In this document: one piece after another, positions 37,701-46,303 of the stretch
How positions within the stretch are numbered: position 1 is the stretch's first letter
Layout of the letters: each line of letters begins with the position of its first letter
IMG/VR virus record: IMGVR_UViG_3300044653_000098
Location: 1-64,000 of that record
From: a virus
Direction: 5' to 3' (one strand)
Length of the DNA stretch: 64,000 bases
Program-made: the position numbers and the translations under genes
The notes under the pieces: model-generated
Seen by the model: the letters and a program-made list of their open reading frames with translations, nothing else
Databases searched by the model: none
What the model was told of the DNA's origin: nothing

Positions 37701-40361
37701 TTCACCGCGGCGCAGGGCCGGGGCACCATCCCGTTCGTCACCACCGCGCTGGACGGGGCGACCGACAGCTTCGGCAACCCCTGGACCGACAGCGAGAGTG
37801 TGCAGATCGAGAACGGCACCGACCTGTACTCGCTGCTGCAGTCCCACACCGCGATTGTCGACGCCGACTACCTCATGCAGCCCGGCTTTGTGCTGCAGGT
37901 GGGCCTGCCGGTGGAGGGCTCGATCACCCTCGGTGTCGACCGCAGCGAGCAGGTGGTATTCCGCGAGGGGCAGTGGATTCAGCAGAAGCAGTACACCCGC
38001 GACCGCAGCCAGATCGCCAACCTCGATGGCGGGGTCAACAGCGACGGCACCACGGTCAGCGCCTCGGACGAGGACTCCATCCTGGAGTGGGGGCAGCGCG
38101 AGGGGTGGGTGCAGACCGCGGTCCAGGTCAACCCGCAGTCCATGGAGATCGCTGTCCAGGCGAGCGTGCAGCAGACCGCGGATGAGGTGGAGAGCTACAC
38201 CATCCAGGTCGACCCGGCCCAGCCCGGCTGCAGTGCGTGGAAGGACTACAACGTCGGGGACTGGATCGGCCTGGAAGCTCCGGGGCCCGAGCCCGGCGGC
38301 CCGGACTTCAGCGCGAACTTTGTCTCGGCCGTCCGCGTCACCGCGATTGCCATCTCGGTCGACGCCACCGGCCTGGTTACCTGCCAGCTCACCCTCATGA
38401 CCTACCTGCAGTGGCTCCAGGAGCAGCTGCAGTACCTGGTGAACAAGATGGGCGGGCAGTTCATCAACTCGCTCGGCACCACCCCGGTCACCAGCTCGGC
38501 CAACGGCGTGCCGACGCAGCTGCCGACGATCTTCGCCCCGAATATCAACGGGCTCAACGGCGCCAATGTGCTCGGCACCACGGGCATCCCGAACGGGGCG
38601 CAGCTGGTCTACAACGCCATCACCGGGCAGTGGCAGGCCGCGTCCAGCCAGGACCCGGTCACCGGGTCCACGCTCAGCCCGACCGGCGCGAACCTGTCGA
38701 CGCTGCAGTACAGCACGCCGCAGGCGAGTCAGGGCAACCTGATCGCCTCGATCAGCAACGCCGGCGGCACCGACCCGACCGGCAACGCGTATCTGCCTGG
38801 CGTGGTGAGCTACGGCTCGACGGAGAGCCAGACCATCCAGCTCTACATGGGGCAGGTGGCGATCGGGCAGGCGCCGGGAACCCAGATCGTGCTCAACCCC
38901 GATGCTAACCAGGTCTTCAACATCACCACGGCGATTGCCGGGACGTTGCAGGCCATCGCTGAGTTCACCACCAACGACACGAACGAGGTGCTGCCGGGCG
39001 TCGCGGGCTCGCTGGTGCTCAACCCGGGCGCGTCCCAGAAGATGGCTACTGCGCTGACCAGCCCGCTGAACGGCAACTCCGCGGCCGCCGTGGTGCTGGA
39101 GACCGAGAACGATGCTGGCACCGACACCCCGGTGATCACCTTCGGTCAGGTCACCACCCCGGACGACTCGACGTTCGTTTTCACCCCGACCGCCACGCTC
39201 ACCCCGTGGGCGTTCCTGCTCTACGGCGGCGAGGGCGGCACGGTCGTGGAGACGATTGACGGGGCTGCCTCCGGCAACTGGCCGGTCCCCGGCACAGTGT
39301 CGCAGGTCAAGGCCGAGGTCTGGGGCCCTGCCGCTGGCGGTGGCGGGTCGAACCACAGCTTCTGGACCGTCCAGGCCGGAGGCGGCTCGGGCGGTGGTGC
39401 TTACTCGTGCGAGCCGGCCCTGGCCGTCACCCCGTTGGGCACCTGCCCGTATGTGCTGCCCGCAGGCGGGGCCGGGGGCGTCGGGTCGACTGGCTCGCCG
39501 GGCCAGCCCGCGGCCGCCACGTTCCAGGGCTTCGCAGTTACGGTCACTGCGGATGCCGGGCTGGTCGGTGCGGGCAGCGCCTCGCCGGGCAATGGGCAGG
39601 GTGGTCTCGGAGGTGCCGCCTCCGGCAACACGATCAGCTACCCCGGCGGAAACGGGGCCGACGGCGGATACAACGATGGCGGCGGTGGTGGCGGCGCTGC
39701 TGGTACAGGTGGCCCGGGCGGTGGCGGAGCGGTCAATGGCGGCGGGTCTCCGGGTACTGGCGGAGGCAAGGGCGGGAACGGCGGTGTCAGCGGCGGCCCG
39801 GGAAACGGGGGCAGCGGCAGTGCGCCTGGTGGTGGTGCCGGAGGCGCGGCCGGGACGTCCGCGAGCGGTACGACGACCGGAGGCAACGGCGCGGCCGCCC
39901 GGGCCCGGATCACCTACACCACCGGGGCCCCGGACATCATGGCCAGCTTCGCGGTCGCTGCGGGCACCGACCAGTTCGGCAACACCTACCCAGCCGGGAC
40001 AGTGCTGGCCGGGGCCGACACGGGCTGGACCTACGTCGGAACTGGCGGGGCCCCGGCGTTCGGCTCGGGCTGGAGCAATACCGGAAGCAGCAACGCCCCG
40101 ATGGCGTACAAGAACATCGGGCAGAACACGGTGCTGGTCATCGGGGTGGTTAACAACGGAACTGCTAGCAACACCACCCAGATTTTTACCCTGCCTACTG
40201 CCTACCGCCCCCTGACTCAGCAAGCGTTCCCGACAATCGAGATAACCAACGTCTACGGTAACTCTGTGGTCGTCCAGACCAACGGTGAGGTGAAGATGTA
40301 TAGTGCTGCGGGTGCTGGCACCTACTTCATAGGATTCACCTACAGCCTGGATATCACCTAG
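34716..40361 (+). CDS. Tail hub/tip protein with spherulin-4 (GH135-like) and Gly-rich domains
   Basis: A 1881-residue protein. A Pro/Gly N terminus leads to a hub-type domain (YEIAIRAAPDYSTLMAVLPR, VSNLDDEWFE). At about 445-655 a TIM-barrel spherulin-4-like domain appears: IIIANVDSGPG, AGYVSTNYGAV, SIFFDTVNP, VILNPGSPP and VCEDSYANF, matching the Asp/Asn/Glu positions of GH135 enzymes. A ReqiPepy6-Gp37-like hub region continues (about 980-1260). Residues about 1570-1735 are a polyglycine sheet (GGNGADGGYNDGGGGGGAAG), like adhesin tips, followed by a beta C terminus (YFIGFTYSLDIT). GH135 cuts galactosamine polymers, so a capsule or wall-glycan target is plausible. Confidence 0.75.
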   Translation: MATGIGTTTPSIPELIPAPVQTSQPGPGEPGGPGGPGGSAAPGLGSGYEIAIRAAPDYSTLMAVLPRYESLQFTKMLNDKGSGSAVSNLDDEWFETATLALPAPTAPVVIAQGSSDATADVFTADVQTSAVQGSAVTVVSSASGTNTPITCQDTEGNIYLNTLARLLSSNPYFEQAGAGSAASWSGFNCTLTSQALTGLPVPYGALLTVTTAGCACEGSPAKFTITPGASYLVTALVWLPAAGTVVLGADWDTSLGVYVSTSTNNISVEAETWTAIGTVITAPGSGVGKAYPRLGYSTSVAAGGTMQLTALAMQPAASMQVFQALNITVLTLNDAISVTYAADVAQQTNLIAVNMAGIQPQSAVDVAVGASGTSAHATATGTPSEFGELGLFFVNNAAAGGSPSVPANWSRLTQLAGTGRGEAQRLMIGLYNYPPSAFWTAAIDAAPTTAIIIANVDSGPGAGQESNFLAVYQEAAAAGITLAGYVSTNYGAVSQTALQNQIQQWNDYYGITSIFFDTVNPAADYVDYYQEAVQYVHAQPGGAEAIVILNPGSPPTQALFGVIGENDIIQVCEDSYANFAGDGALAPAWLFDESSANIAITVNQCPNSTDMTTALGIAASDFNAGYVWITADAIYNAEPSYFAAEVSALAGTGTTEQYTTVYYSELTSDAAQSPSATITSAAWQAQLLTLEGTGTAPASTLWDNEHLWQVLLDGIVVFEFFAETITEQQVDQSEQRNVTTTGPGTITALSWAAAMPPGFPNIIFKCDAIQDGFAEIDENGNLEVDTSLWNIISPTDMVTLNPSGTLQLTASQDTTYCGATPYDLTESLISAQIAPLGQGTENSTDITVALDGSQVTQFYIQSNASAGDYILMGVTAAGIYCQLGDTESGTQTKELGAYNSQTQLYWQMSADYLDADSGAVQVTFWTSADGQTYTPVWVVNPSWVPDNVTVFFACSYDQNNSQVMSITNVNGNVVTPSSSGNIYFGEPIMAVWDAIFTAAQGRGTIPFVTTALDGATDSFGNPWTDSESVQIENGTDLYSLLQSHTAIVDADYLMQPGFVLQVGLPVEGSITLGVDRSEQVVFREGQWIQQKQYTRDRSQIANLDGGVNSDGTTVSASDEDSILEWGQREGWVQTAVQVNPQSMEIAVQASVQQTADEVESYTIQVDPAQPGCSAWKDYNVGDWIGLEAPGPEPGGPDFSANFVSAVRVTAIAISVDATGLVTCQLTLMTYLQWLQEQLQYLVNKMGGQFINSLGTTPVTSSANGVPTQLPTIFAPNINGLNGANVLGTTGIPNGAQLVYNAITGQWQAASSQDPVTGSTLSPTGANLSTLQYSTPQASQGNLIASISNAGGTDPTGNAYLPGVVSYGSTESQTIQLYMGQVAIGQAPGTQIVLNPDANQVFNITTAIAGTLQAIAEFTTNDTNEVLPGVAGSLVLNPGASQKMATALTSPLNGNSAAAVVLETENDAGTDTPVITFGQVTTPDDSTFVFTPTATLTPWAFLLYGGEGGTVVETIDGAASGNWPVPGTVSQVKAEVWGPAAGGGGSNHSFWTVQAGGGSGGGAYSCEPALAVTPLGTCPYVLPAGGAGGVGSTGSPGQPAAATFQGFAVTVTADAGLVGAGSASPGNGQGGLGGAASGNTISYPGGNGADGGYNDGGGGGGAAGTGGPGGGGAVNGGGSPGTGGGKGGNGGVSGGPGNGGSGSAPGGGAGGAAGTSASGTTTGGNGAAARARITYTTGAPDIMASFAVAAGTDQFGNTYPAGTVLAGADTGWTYVGTGGAPAFGSGWSNTGSSNAPMAYKNIGQNTVLVIGVVNNGTASNTTQIFTLPTAYRPLTQQAFPTIEITNVYGNSVVVQTNGEVKMYSAAGAGTYFIGFTYSLDIT

Positions 40362-40375
40362 CAGAGAGTGAAGCG

Positions 40376-40666
40376 ATGCCTCTTACAAGTGATTCAAACC
40401 TGCAGATCAGCATCCAGAATGTCCAGTATCAGTTCTTCACGCCAGATGGTCCTAGTGGTTTGGTTATTACTCTGCCGTTTCCTGAGGAGGCTACCGACAC
40501 CACCTACTGGGACAGCTTGGCTTACACGATCGCTGACGCACTCAATGGGGTAGAGAGCTGGGGCGGCTTGCAAGACTTCATAGTCAAGAACTTCGGCGGG
40601 AGTGATGTCGATAACGCACTGGGCGGGAATGGCTTCAGTGATCCGAATCTTCCCTACCCGGAGTGA
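40376..40666 (+). CDS. Small unknown tail-tip protein
   Basis: A 96-residue protein with start context GAAGCGATG. Acidic and beta/helix mixed (NVQYQFFTPDGPSGLVITLP, LAYTIADALNGVESWGGLQD). No motif is recognised. The codon usage is lower in GC than its neighbours, which may signal separate acquisition. It sits between the hub and receptor-binding genes. Confidence 0.6.
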   Translation: MPLTSDSNLQISIQNVQYQFFTPDGPSGLVITLPFPEEATDTTYWDSLAYTIADALNGVESWGGLQDFIVKNFGGSDVDNALGGNGFSDPNLPYPE

Positions 40667-40680
40667 CGGGTATATAGATC

Positions 40681-41112
40681 ATGCCGGTAACCGACAGCGG
40701 ATCGGCCGTGTTCGGCCAGATGCTTGCCCGCGGCTCGCGGATCGGCCTTGGCGTGGGGGCCGGGGAGAACCCGGAGGACCGCGGCGCGGCCGCGCTGGGC
40801 GGGGACGGCAGCCCGCACTCCGCGTGGTACCGGCCCGCCGACACCGGCTTCCCGCAGCTTCAGGCTGATGGAACCATGATGCTGCGCGTCAGCTTCGACC
40901 CGGACGAGGCCAACTTCCTGTGGCGGGAGTACTGCATCTTCGTCACCACCGGGAAGATGACTCCGCACCACACCCTGGCCGAGGTGGCCAGCGGTGCGGT
41001 CATGCTCAGCCGCCGGTCGCCTGCGGCGCCGCTGCACGGCGAGGCCAAGACCCGGGAGAGCTGGCGGACGTGGGTGCTGCAGGTGCCCGTAAGGTTCACC
41101 GCACCCGATTAA
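40681..41112 (+). CDS. Minor tail protein (receptor-binding adaptor candidate)
   Basis: A 143-residue protein. The body (TMMLRVSFDPDEANFLWREY, TPHHTLAEVASGAVMLSRRS) is compact alpha/beta and ends WVLQVPVRFTAPD. Small proteins of this kind often sit before fibre genes and attach them. Its stop (GAT TAA) lies inside the CCCGATTAA motif that precedes the next gene. Confidence 0.6.
   Translation: MPVTDSGSAVFGQMLARGSRIGLGVGAGENPEDRGAAALGGDGSPHSAWYRPADTGFPQLQADGTMMLRVSFDPDEANFLWREYCIFVTTGKMTPHHTLAEVASGAVMLSRRSPAAPLHGEAKTRESWRTWVLQVPVRFTAPD
41104..41112 (+). repeat. CCCGATTAA start-proximal motif, copy 2 of 3
   Basis: Identical to 1101-1109 and 44658-44666, again 6 bases before the start (GTG 41119). 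Here its last bases are also the stop codon of the preceding gene. Confidence 0.5.
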
Positions 41113-41118
41113 TCCCGT

Positions 41119-44100
41119 GTGGCCCTGTCCAGTGTTGAGCTGACGCTTGATGTCTACGGTGGCTCTGGTCAGTCCATCACGCAGGGCACGGCGTTCTTCT
41201 CCCCCACGTCCTCCCTGACCGACACCACAGATCATGAGTTCATCTGGCAGACCCCCATCCCGGTGGCGCTGGAGCCTCCGGAAGGTGCAGCTGAGGACTG
41301 GCTGCCGACGGTCAGCCTGTACTCGACGGATTCGACCAACCTGAGCCCGGCTGGCTGGGCATGGACCGTCACCTTTGATGCTCCAGGAGCCCCGGAGCCG
41401 TTCAGTTTCTTCCTGCCGTACTCGGCCGGCGGCAGCCAGTACCTGTCCGAGCAGGCTCCGTATTACACCTCCCCGGTCCTCTACGGGTACATCCCGCTGC
41501 CGCCGGGCACACCGTCCGCCGGGCAGGTTCCCACCGCCACGGGCGTGGGGTCGGAGACCGTCTGGGGAGCGACCGGCTCGACGGGGCTGCCGCTTCCTGC
41601 GGGCACGGCTCAGGCCGGGTACGTGCCTGTAGCCACCGGGGCTGGCTCGGCCTCGGAGTGGTTCCCCGGCGCAGGACTCGCGCCGCTCGGCGGCAGCGGC
41701 GACGACACAGCTAACATCCAGGGGCTGCTCAACCTTGGCGGCATGGCCGCCCTGCAGGCCCTGAGCTTCAACTTCTCGGCCCCGCTGACCGTGCCGACCG
41801 GCGGCGGGATTACCTGCCCGATCGTGGCCCAGTCGTTCGGTGACCCGGGAGCCAACTACGGGATCGGCGGCCTCGCGCTGCAGGGCTGCATCCTCAAGGC
41901 GTCCTCCTCTTTCGCCGATGCCAACTCCTCGACCGGCTGCATCGTCATGACCTCCCCGAACGGAGTACAGGGCGGAGGCCAGCGGCTGGAGGGCATCAGC
42001 CTGGACCTGTCGAACACGCCCAACGGCAACAACCTCCACGGTGTGCTGGTCCAGAACAACACGGCCTGTGTGACTCTCCGGGACGTCACGGTCTACGGCG
42101 GCAACGCCCAGCTCGGGGGCGACTGCCTGCATGCCGTGGCTTCGCTGTACCAGCCCCCGGACCTGCTGAATATGGCATTCTGCCACTTCGTCGGCGGGAC
42201 CGGCGGCGTGACCATGAGCGGGGTTGCTGACACCTACGTCACGGCGTGCGAGTCGACGGGCAACAAGAACTACGCCTGGAACATCATCAACGGGAACAAC
42301 ACGAGATTCCTCGGCTGCAAGGGCGAGACCTCGAATGCCGGGCCCGGCTGGCTGTTCACCGCTGACTCAGGCTTCACTGGCGTGGTTCACCTCGCGCTGT
42401 GCACGAGCCAGAGCAACTACGGGGATGGGTTCAAGTTCACGGGGCTGGGAACCGGCACTTACCAGCTGATCGCCTGCTCCGATGATGGCTCCGGGGTCAA
42501 CGGAGGCTCTGGCGGTGGCAGCTACTCGGGGCTGAACGTCACCAGCTTCTCCGGCACGGTCGAGGCTACCGGCTGGAACACGCGGGTCAGCTCGGCTACG
42601 ACCAGCCCTGAGTATGGCGTGTCCATGACCAGCAGCAACACGCTGATCCTGACCAACGCCAACCTGGCTGGTGCGACCTCCCTGATCCATAACGGTGGCG
42701 GGAACATCAGCCTGCAGACTCCGTACAGCGGCCCGGGCCTGGCGCCGAGCGGGGACATCACCGGGGCTACGGACACAGCGGCTCTCCAGGCTGTGCTCAC
42801 CGCGGCCCCGGAAGGCAGCACTGTTTACCTGCAGGGTGGCATCTTCTACACGAATGCGCCGATCATTCACCCGCCGTGGGTGACCGTCATCGGCAACGGT
42901 GTGGTGCTCAACAACAGCTACCTGTCCGACAACCCCACAACGATCAAGCCGGTGGCTGCCTGGGCGCAGGGCAGCGCCGCAGTCGCCGCGGTCTGGCTGT
43001 CTGTGGACCAGACCACGGGCGGCTACGCGGCGGCGAGCGCGGGCCAGCAGCTCATCGGGGTCAACATCGATGGCTCGGCCGCCCCCTCCTCTGTGGACGG
43101 CTTCGACGTTTACGGCAACGTCGGCGGCGTCCAGATGGCGTATTGCTCAGCACAGTCGGTGACCGGCGGTGGCTTCAACTTCCTCTCCAGGTCCGGGAAC
43201 ATCCCGGACGGCCTGCGCCTCATTGGTCTTATGTCGGCCCGGGCCACCGGCAACAACTTCTTTTTCCAGGCCGCGGATGTGGTCGGCCACGACCTGCATG
43301 CGATCGGCAGCAATGCCGGTGACGGGTTCCGGATCATCACCTGTGCTAACAGCCACTTCTCGGACTGCCGCAGCGGCAACAACGCCGGGCACGGATGGAA
43401 CTTCGGCAACGGCACCGGCAGTGCGGCGCCGACCGGGTACATCTCGCTGCAGAACTGCAACAGCCAGCTGAACACCGAGGATGGCTGGTACGTCGACTGG
43501 ACGTCGGCTAACGGCGGCCACGTGCTCAACATGTCCGGCTGCACGTCGATCGGGGACGGAAACAACGGCGGCGCGGGCGGCGGCTCGTTCGGCGCGCTGA
43601 CGATCGTGCAGTCGACCGCGCCGATCCTGATGGACAACTTCGTCGTCATCAGCAACACCGGCACCGGGAACTGCCCGCAGTACGCGGTGAAAGCCACCAA
43701 CTGCGCCTACCTGCTGATCCGCTCCGGGATGCTCCAGGCATACAGCACCGTCTTCTACAACGGCGGGTCCAACGGCACCATTCTCATCGACCCCGGTGTG
43801 CTGACTGGCACCGGCTCGCCAACGGCACCGTCGTGGAACCCTCTCCCGGCAACGCTCAGCCCGGAGGCCCTGCCCTCCGACCACGGGTTCCTGGCGTGGA
43901 ACCTCGATCCGATGAAGGCGTCCGGCACCGGTCTCATGGTGTCCGAGACGCAGTACGTGCTCGGGGTTTTCATCCGGTCGCCCATGCTGGTGACGCACGT
44001 AACCATGGAGTCCACCGCGGGGGCGGCCGCGACCGGGTTCGTGGGTGCCGGCCTAGGTCTCTGCAGCTCTGCTGGCACGCTTCTCTCCGGCAGCGGCACG

Positions 44101-44379
44101 TCGGCATCTGTCTGGCAGACCACTGGCACGATGGAGTTCACTCTCACTACGCCGCAGCTCATCACCCCCGGTTTCTACTGGGTGATCTTCTTTGTGGAGA
44201 GCACTGGCACGATGCCTACGCTCAAGCAGAGTGGCGCTGGGAACGCAGCCAACCTGGGACTGAGCGCGTCCTCTTATCGCAGCTGCGTCAACGGGACTGC
44301 GGTCACCACTCTGGCTAGCATCACGCCGTCGGCAAACAGCCAGCTCAACCAGTTCCCGTTCCTGATAGCACTGTCGTGA
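41119..44379 (+). CDS. Receptor-binding tailspike with two tandem beta-helix domains
   Basis: A 1086-residue protein. Residues 1-115 form an N-terminal anchor shared with the 44673 protein (VELTLDVYGGSG, then TDHEFIWQTPIPVALEPPEG). A linker with a GTAQAGYVPVATG-like sequence follows. Two pectate-lyase-type right-handed beta-helices are seen, starting DDTANIQGLLNLGGMAAL (about 194) and TDTAALQAVLTAAPEGSTVY (about 550), each with GSG-type turns and many Asn-rich coils (LQNCNSQLNTEDGWYVD). The last 165 residues (FLAWNLDPMKAS to FPFLIALS) again match the paralog. It may bind or cleave a surface polysaccharide; no catalytic acid set can be assigned by eye. Confidence 0.75.
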   Translation: MALSSVELTLDVYGGSGQSITQGTAFFSPTSSLTDTTDHEFIWQTPIPVALEPPEGAAEDWLPTVSLYSTDSTNLSPAGWAWTVTFDAPGAPEPFSFFLPYSAGGSQYLSEQAPYYTSPVLYGYIPLPPGTPSAGQVPTATGVGSETVWGATGSTGLPLPAGTAQAGYVPVATGAGSASEWFPGAGLAPLGGSGDDTANIQGLLNLGGMAALQALSFNFSAPLTVPTGGGITCPIVAQSFGDPGANYGIGGLALQGCILKASSSFADANSSTGCIVMTSPNGVQGGGQRLEGISLDLSNTPNGNNLHGVLVQNNTACVTLRDVTVYGGNAQLGGDCLHAVASLYQPPDLLNMAFCHFVGGTGGVTMSGVADTYVTACESTGNKNYAWNIINGNNTRFLGCKGETSNAGPGWLFTADSGFTGVVHLALCTSQSNYGDGFKFTGLGTGTYQLIACSDDGSGVNGGSGGGSYSGLNVTSFSGTVEATGWNTRVSSATTSPEYGVSMTSSNTLILTNANLAGATSLIHNGGGNISLQTPYSGPGLAPSGDITGATDTAALQAVLTAAPEGSTVYLQGGIFYTNAPIIHPPWVTVIGNGVVLNNSYLSDNPTTIKPVAAWAQGSAAVAAVWLSVDQTTGGYAAASAGQQLIGVNIDGSAAPSSVDGFDVYGNVGGVQMAYCSAQSVTGGGFNFLSRSGNIPDGLRLIGLMSARATGNNFFFQAADVVGHDLHAIGSNAGDGFRIITCANSHFSDCRSGNNAGHGWNFGNGTGSAAPTGYISLQNCNSQLNTEDGWYVDWTSANGGHVLNMSGCTSIGDGNNGGAGGGSFGALTIVQSTAPILMDNFVVISNTGTGNCPQYAVKATNCAYLLIRSGMLQAYSTVFYNGGSNGTILIDPGVLTGTGSPTAPSWNPLPATLSPEALPSDHGFLAWNLDPMKASGTGLMVSETQYVLGVFIRSPMLVTHVTMESTAGAAATGFVGAGLGLCSSAGTLLSGSGTSASVWQTTGTMEFTLTTPQLITPGFYWVIFFVESTGTMPTLKQSGAGNAANLGLSASSYRSCVNGTAVTTLASITPSANSQLNQFPFLIALS

Positions 44380-44634
44380 TCAGCTGGGAAGCTCCCGCAC
44401 AGGCGGCGGCCGCATCGGCCCGTGGAACTGCACGCCCTCCCCGCGGAACTCCCCCGGAGGGTCGTGGTCCAGGAATGCCCCGGGAGGAAACTTCAGCGCA
44501 TGTGCGCACCCGTGTTCAGCGCAGCGTGCCTGCACCACAAAGTCCCCGTCGTCGGCCTGTCCCCATTCCCAGCCGACCAGCTGGGCATCTTCGACGTCAA
44601 AGATGGGCAGGCACTCACCCTGGCCGCTGCTCAT
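44380..44634 (-). CDS. Lone reverse-strand gene between two fibre paralogs (moron-like)
   Basis: An 84-residue frame on the minus strand, ATG at 44634. It has coding-like GC3 and a balanced composition: MSSGQGECLPIFDVEDAQLV, then QARCAEHGCAHALKFPPG with Cys/His spacing suited to metal. A -10-like TACCCT lies 6 bases before the ATG, so it may be leaderless. It is the only reverse gene for 40 kb and is flanked by paralogous receptor-binding genes, as expected of a moron or exclusion gene. The plus-strand alternative frame (44422-44697) looks less natural. Confidence 0.55.
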   Translation of the reverse strand: MSSGQGECLPIFDVEDAQLVGWEWGQADDGDFVVQARCAEHGCAHALKFPPGAFLDHDPPGEFRGEGVQFHGPMRPPPVRELPS

Positions 44635-44657
44635 ACAGCCAGGGTAGGGGTCGCTGA

Positions 44658-44666
44658 CCCGATTAA
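44658..44666 (+). repeat. CCCGATTAA start-proximal motif, copy 3 of 3
   Basis: Identical to 1101-1109 and 41104-41112 and again exactly 6 bases before the start (ATG 44673). It lies close to the start of the reverse gene and to the next fibre start. Confidence 0.5.
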
Positions 44667-44672
44667 CCGTGC

Positions 44673-46238
44673 ATGGCGCTCAACCAGGTTGTCCTGACGC
44701 TTGACGTTTACAACGGCGCGGGCAGCCTCGTTCAGGAGGGCTCTGCCTTCCTCACGCCGTCGAGTCCGCTGACCGACCCCACCGACCATCTCTACATCTG
44801 GCAGACGCCGATCTCTGTCTCCCTGGTGCCCCCGGAGGGCGCCGCGGAGGACTGGATGCCGACGGTCACGCTCTACAGCTGCGATAGCTCCAATCTCAGC
44901 CCGGGCGGATGGGCGTGGCAGATCAGTTTCCAGGCGCCCGGTGCGCCTCCTGGGTTCAATTTCTTCCTGAACTACTCCAACGGCGCTGACCAGTATCTGG
45001 ACGATCAGACCCCTGTCTACAGTGTGACTACGATGCAGGGGTACCTGCAGTACCCGACGGGCACGCCGTCCAACGGCAACGTCCCTACCTACGAGAGCGG
45101 CGCGATCCAGTGGGGCTCGGGCGGTGGTGGCGGGGGCATGTCGAACCCGATGACCACGCTCGGGGACATCATCGCCGGCGGGGCTTCCGGCTCTCCTGCC
45201 CGTGTGGCCGGGCCGACCGCGTCTGAGGGCGTGCTGACCAGCACACCGTCCGGCGGCGTGGCCCAGGACCCGGTCTGGACCACCCTGCAGGCCCTGCAGA
45301 ACGCGCAGGCCGGCGGCGTCACCTCCGGTGACTACCTGCGGGGCAACGGCACGAACATCCTTCTGGCCGCGCTGCAGGCTGCCGATCTGACCGGAACGGT
45401 CAGCGCTGCCCAGGGCGGCACCGGGCAGACCAGCTTGCAGGCAGCGATCAACTCCCTGGCCGGCGGTGTCACCAGCGGGGATTACCTGCGCGGGAACGGG
45501 ACTAATATCCTGCTCTCCGCGATCCAGGCAGCTGACCTGCCCACCGGCACCACCTCGGCCAAAGGCGCGCTGCAGCTCGATGGCACAGCCATCGACATCC
45601 AGCCTTTTGGCTTGGTGCCCGCGGCCGGCGGGAACGGCCTGTCCGCCGACTCCGGTCATGTCCACCCGCTGCCCGACGTCTTCTACGGCAACATGGGCTC
45701 GGTCCTGGCCTGGAACTACCCGCCGTCCCAGATCAGCACCTCCAGCGCGACCGGGGGCACACCGGGCACCAACGCGACGGTCTACTTCCTGCAGATACCG
45801 GTGGCCTATGCGAAGACCATCACTGACCTGAACTTCGGCATCGTCACCGCGGCGACAGGCACGATTACGCACGCCTATGCCGGGCTGGTGAACTCCTCCG
45901 GGCTCGTCGTGGCGGAGTCGGCGGACCGTGCCTCCGACGCCGCGCTCACCACGTCCTCGTCGCTGTGGAGCCCGCCGCTGTCCTCGACCTATGCGGCGGC
46001 GGCCGGAACCTATTATGCGTTCCTGTGGATCCTGATGGCCGGCGGTGGCTCCCCGCCCGCCATCGCCCGGTGCGCGGCCAACGGCGGCGTCACGACCCTG
46101 CTGAACCTGGGCACAGTCTCGGGTTCCTACCGGTTCAGCCAGCTCGCCAGCCAGACCGCGATCCAGACCGTCGGCAACAGCTACACGCTGACGTCGAATG
46201 CTATCTCCAGCTTCTCTGCCTGGTGCGCGCTGACGTGA
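44673..46238 (+). CDS. Receptor-binding protein paralog with GGTGQT repeats
   Basis: A 521-residue protein. Residues 1-115 match the N-terminal anchor of the 41119 protein almost position for position (VVLTLDVYNGAG, then TDHLYIWQTPISVSLVPPEG). Residues about 190-290 contain two tandem LRGNGTNI and QGGTGQT units, shared with the 1116 protein. The C-terminal 185 residues (MGSVLAWNYPPSQIS to FSAWCALT) match the 41119 C terminus. The two genes thus share both ends and differ in the middle, as expected for swappable receptor-binding modules. Confidence 0.75.
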   Translation: MALNQVVLTLDVYNGAGSLVQEGSAFLTPSSPLTDPTDHLYIWQTPISVSLVPPEGAAEDWMPTVTLYSCDSSNLSPGGWAWQISFQAPGAPPGFNFFLNYSNGADQYLDDQTPVYSVTTMQGYLQYPTGTPSNGNVPTYESGAIQWGSGGGGGGMSNPMTTLGDIIAGGASGSPARVAGPTASEGVLTSTPSGGVAQDPVWTTLQALQNAQAGGVTSGDYLRGNGTNILLAALQAADLTGTVSAAQGGTGQTSLQAAINSLAGGVTSGDYLRGNGTNILLSAIQAADLPTGTTSAKGALQLDGTAIDIQPFGLVPAAGGNGLSADSGHVHPLPDVFYGNMGSVLAWNYPPSQISTSSATGGTPGTNATVYFLQIPVAYAKTITDLNFGIVTAATGTITHAYAGLVNSSGLVVAESADRASDAALTTSSSLWSPPLSSTYAAAAGTYYAFLWILMAGGGSPPAIARCAANGGVTTLLNLGTVSGSYRFSQLASQTAIQTVGNSYTLTSNAISSFSAWCALT

Positions 46239-46303
46239 GGTGCTGAACCTGCTGTAGCATTTTCATTGCGGGTTGCTATCCCAGGTTCACCCGTATAGAA
46301 GGT

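Noticed and set aside
36483-40223. Minus-strand open frame of 1246 codons opposite the hub gene
   Set aside because: It is the shadow of a GC-rich gene with strong third-position bias. Its composition is Arg/Gly/Val-rich without domain logic, and the plus-strand product has clear domains.
44422-44697. Plus-strand frame between the fibre genes
   Set aside because: It has weaker coding character than the minus-strand frame, runs into the start of the 44673 gene and crosses the CCCGATTAA motif.
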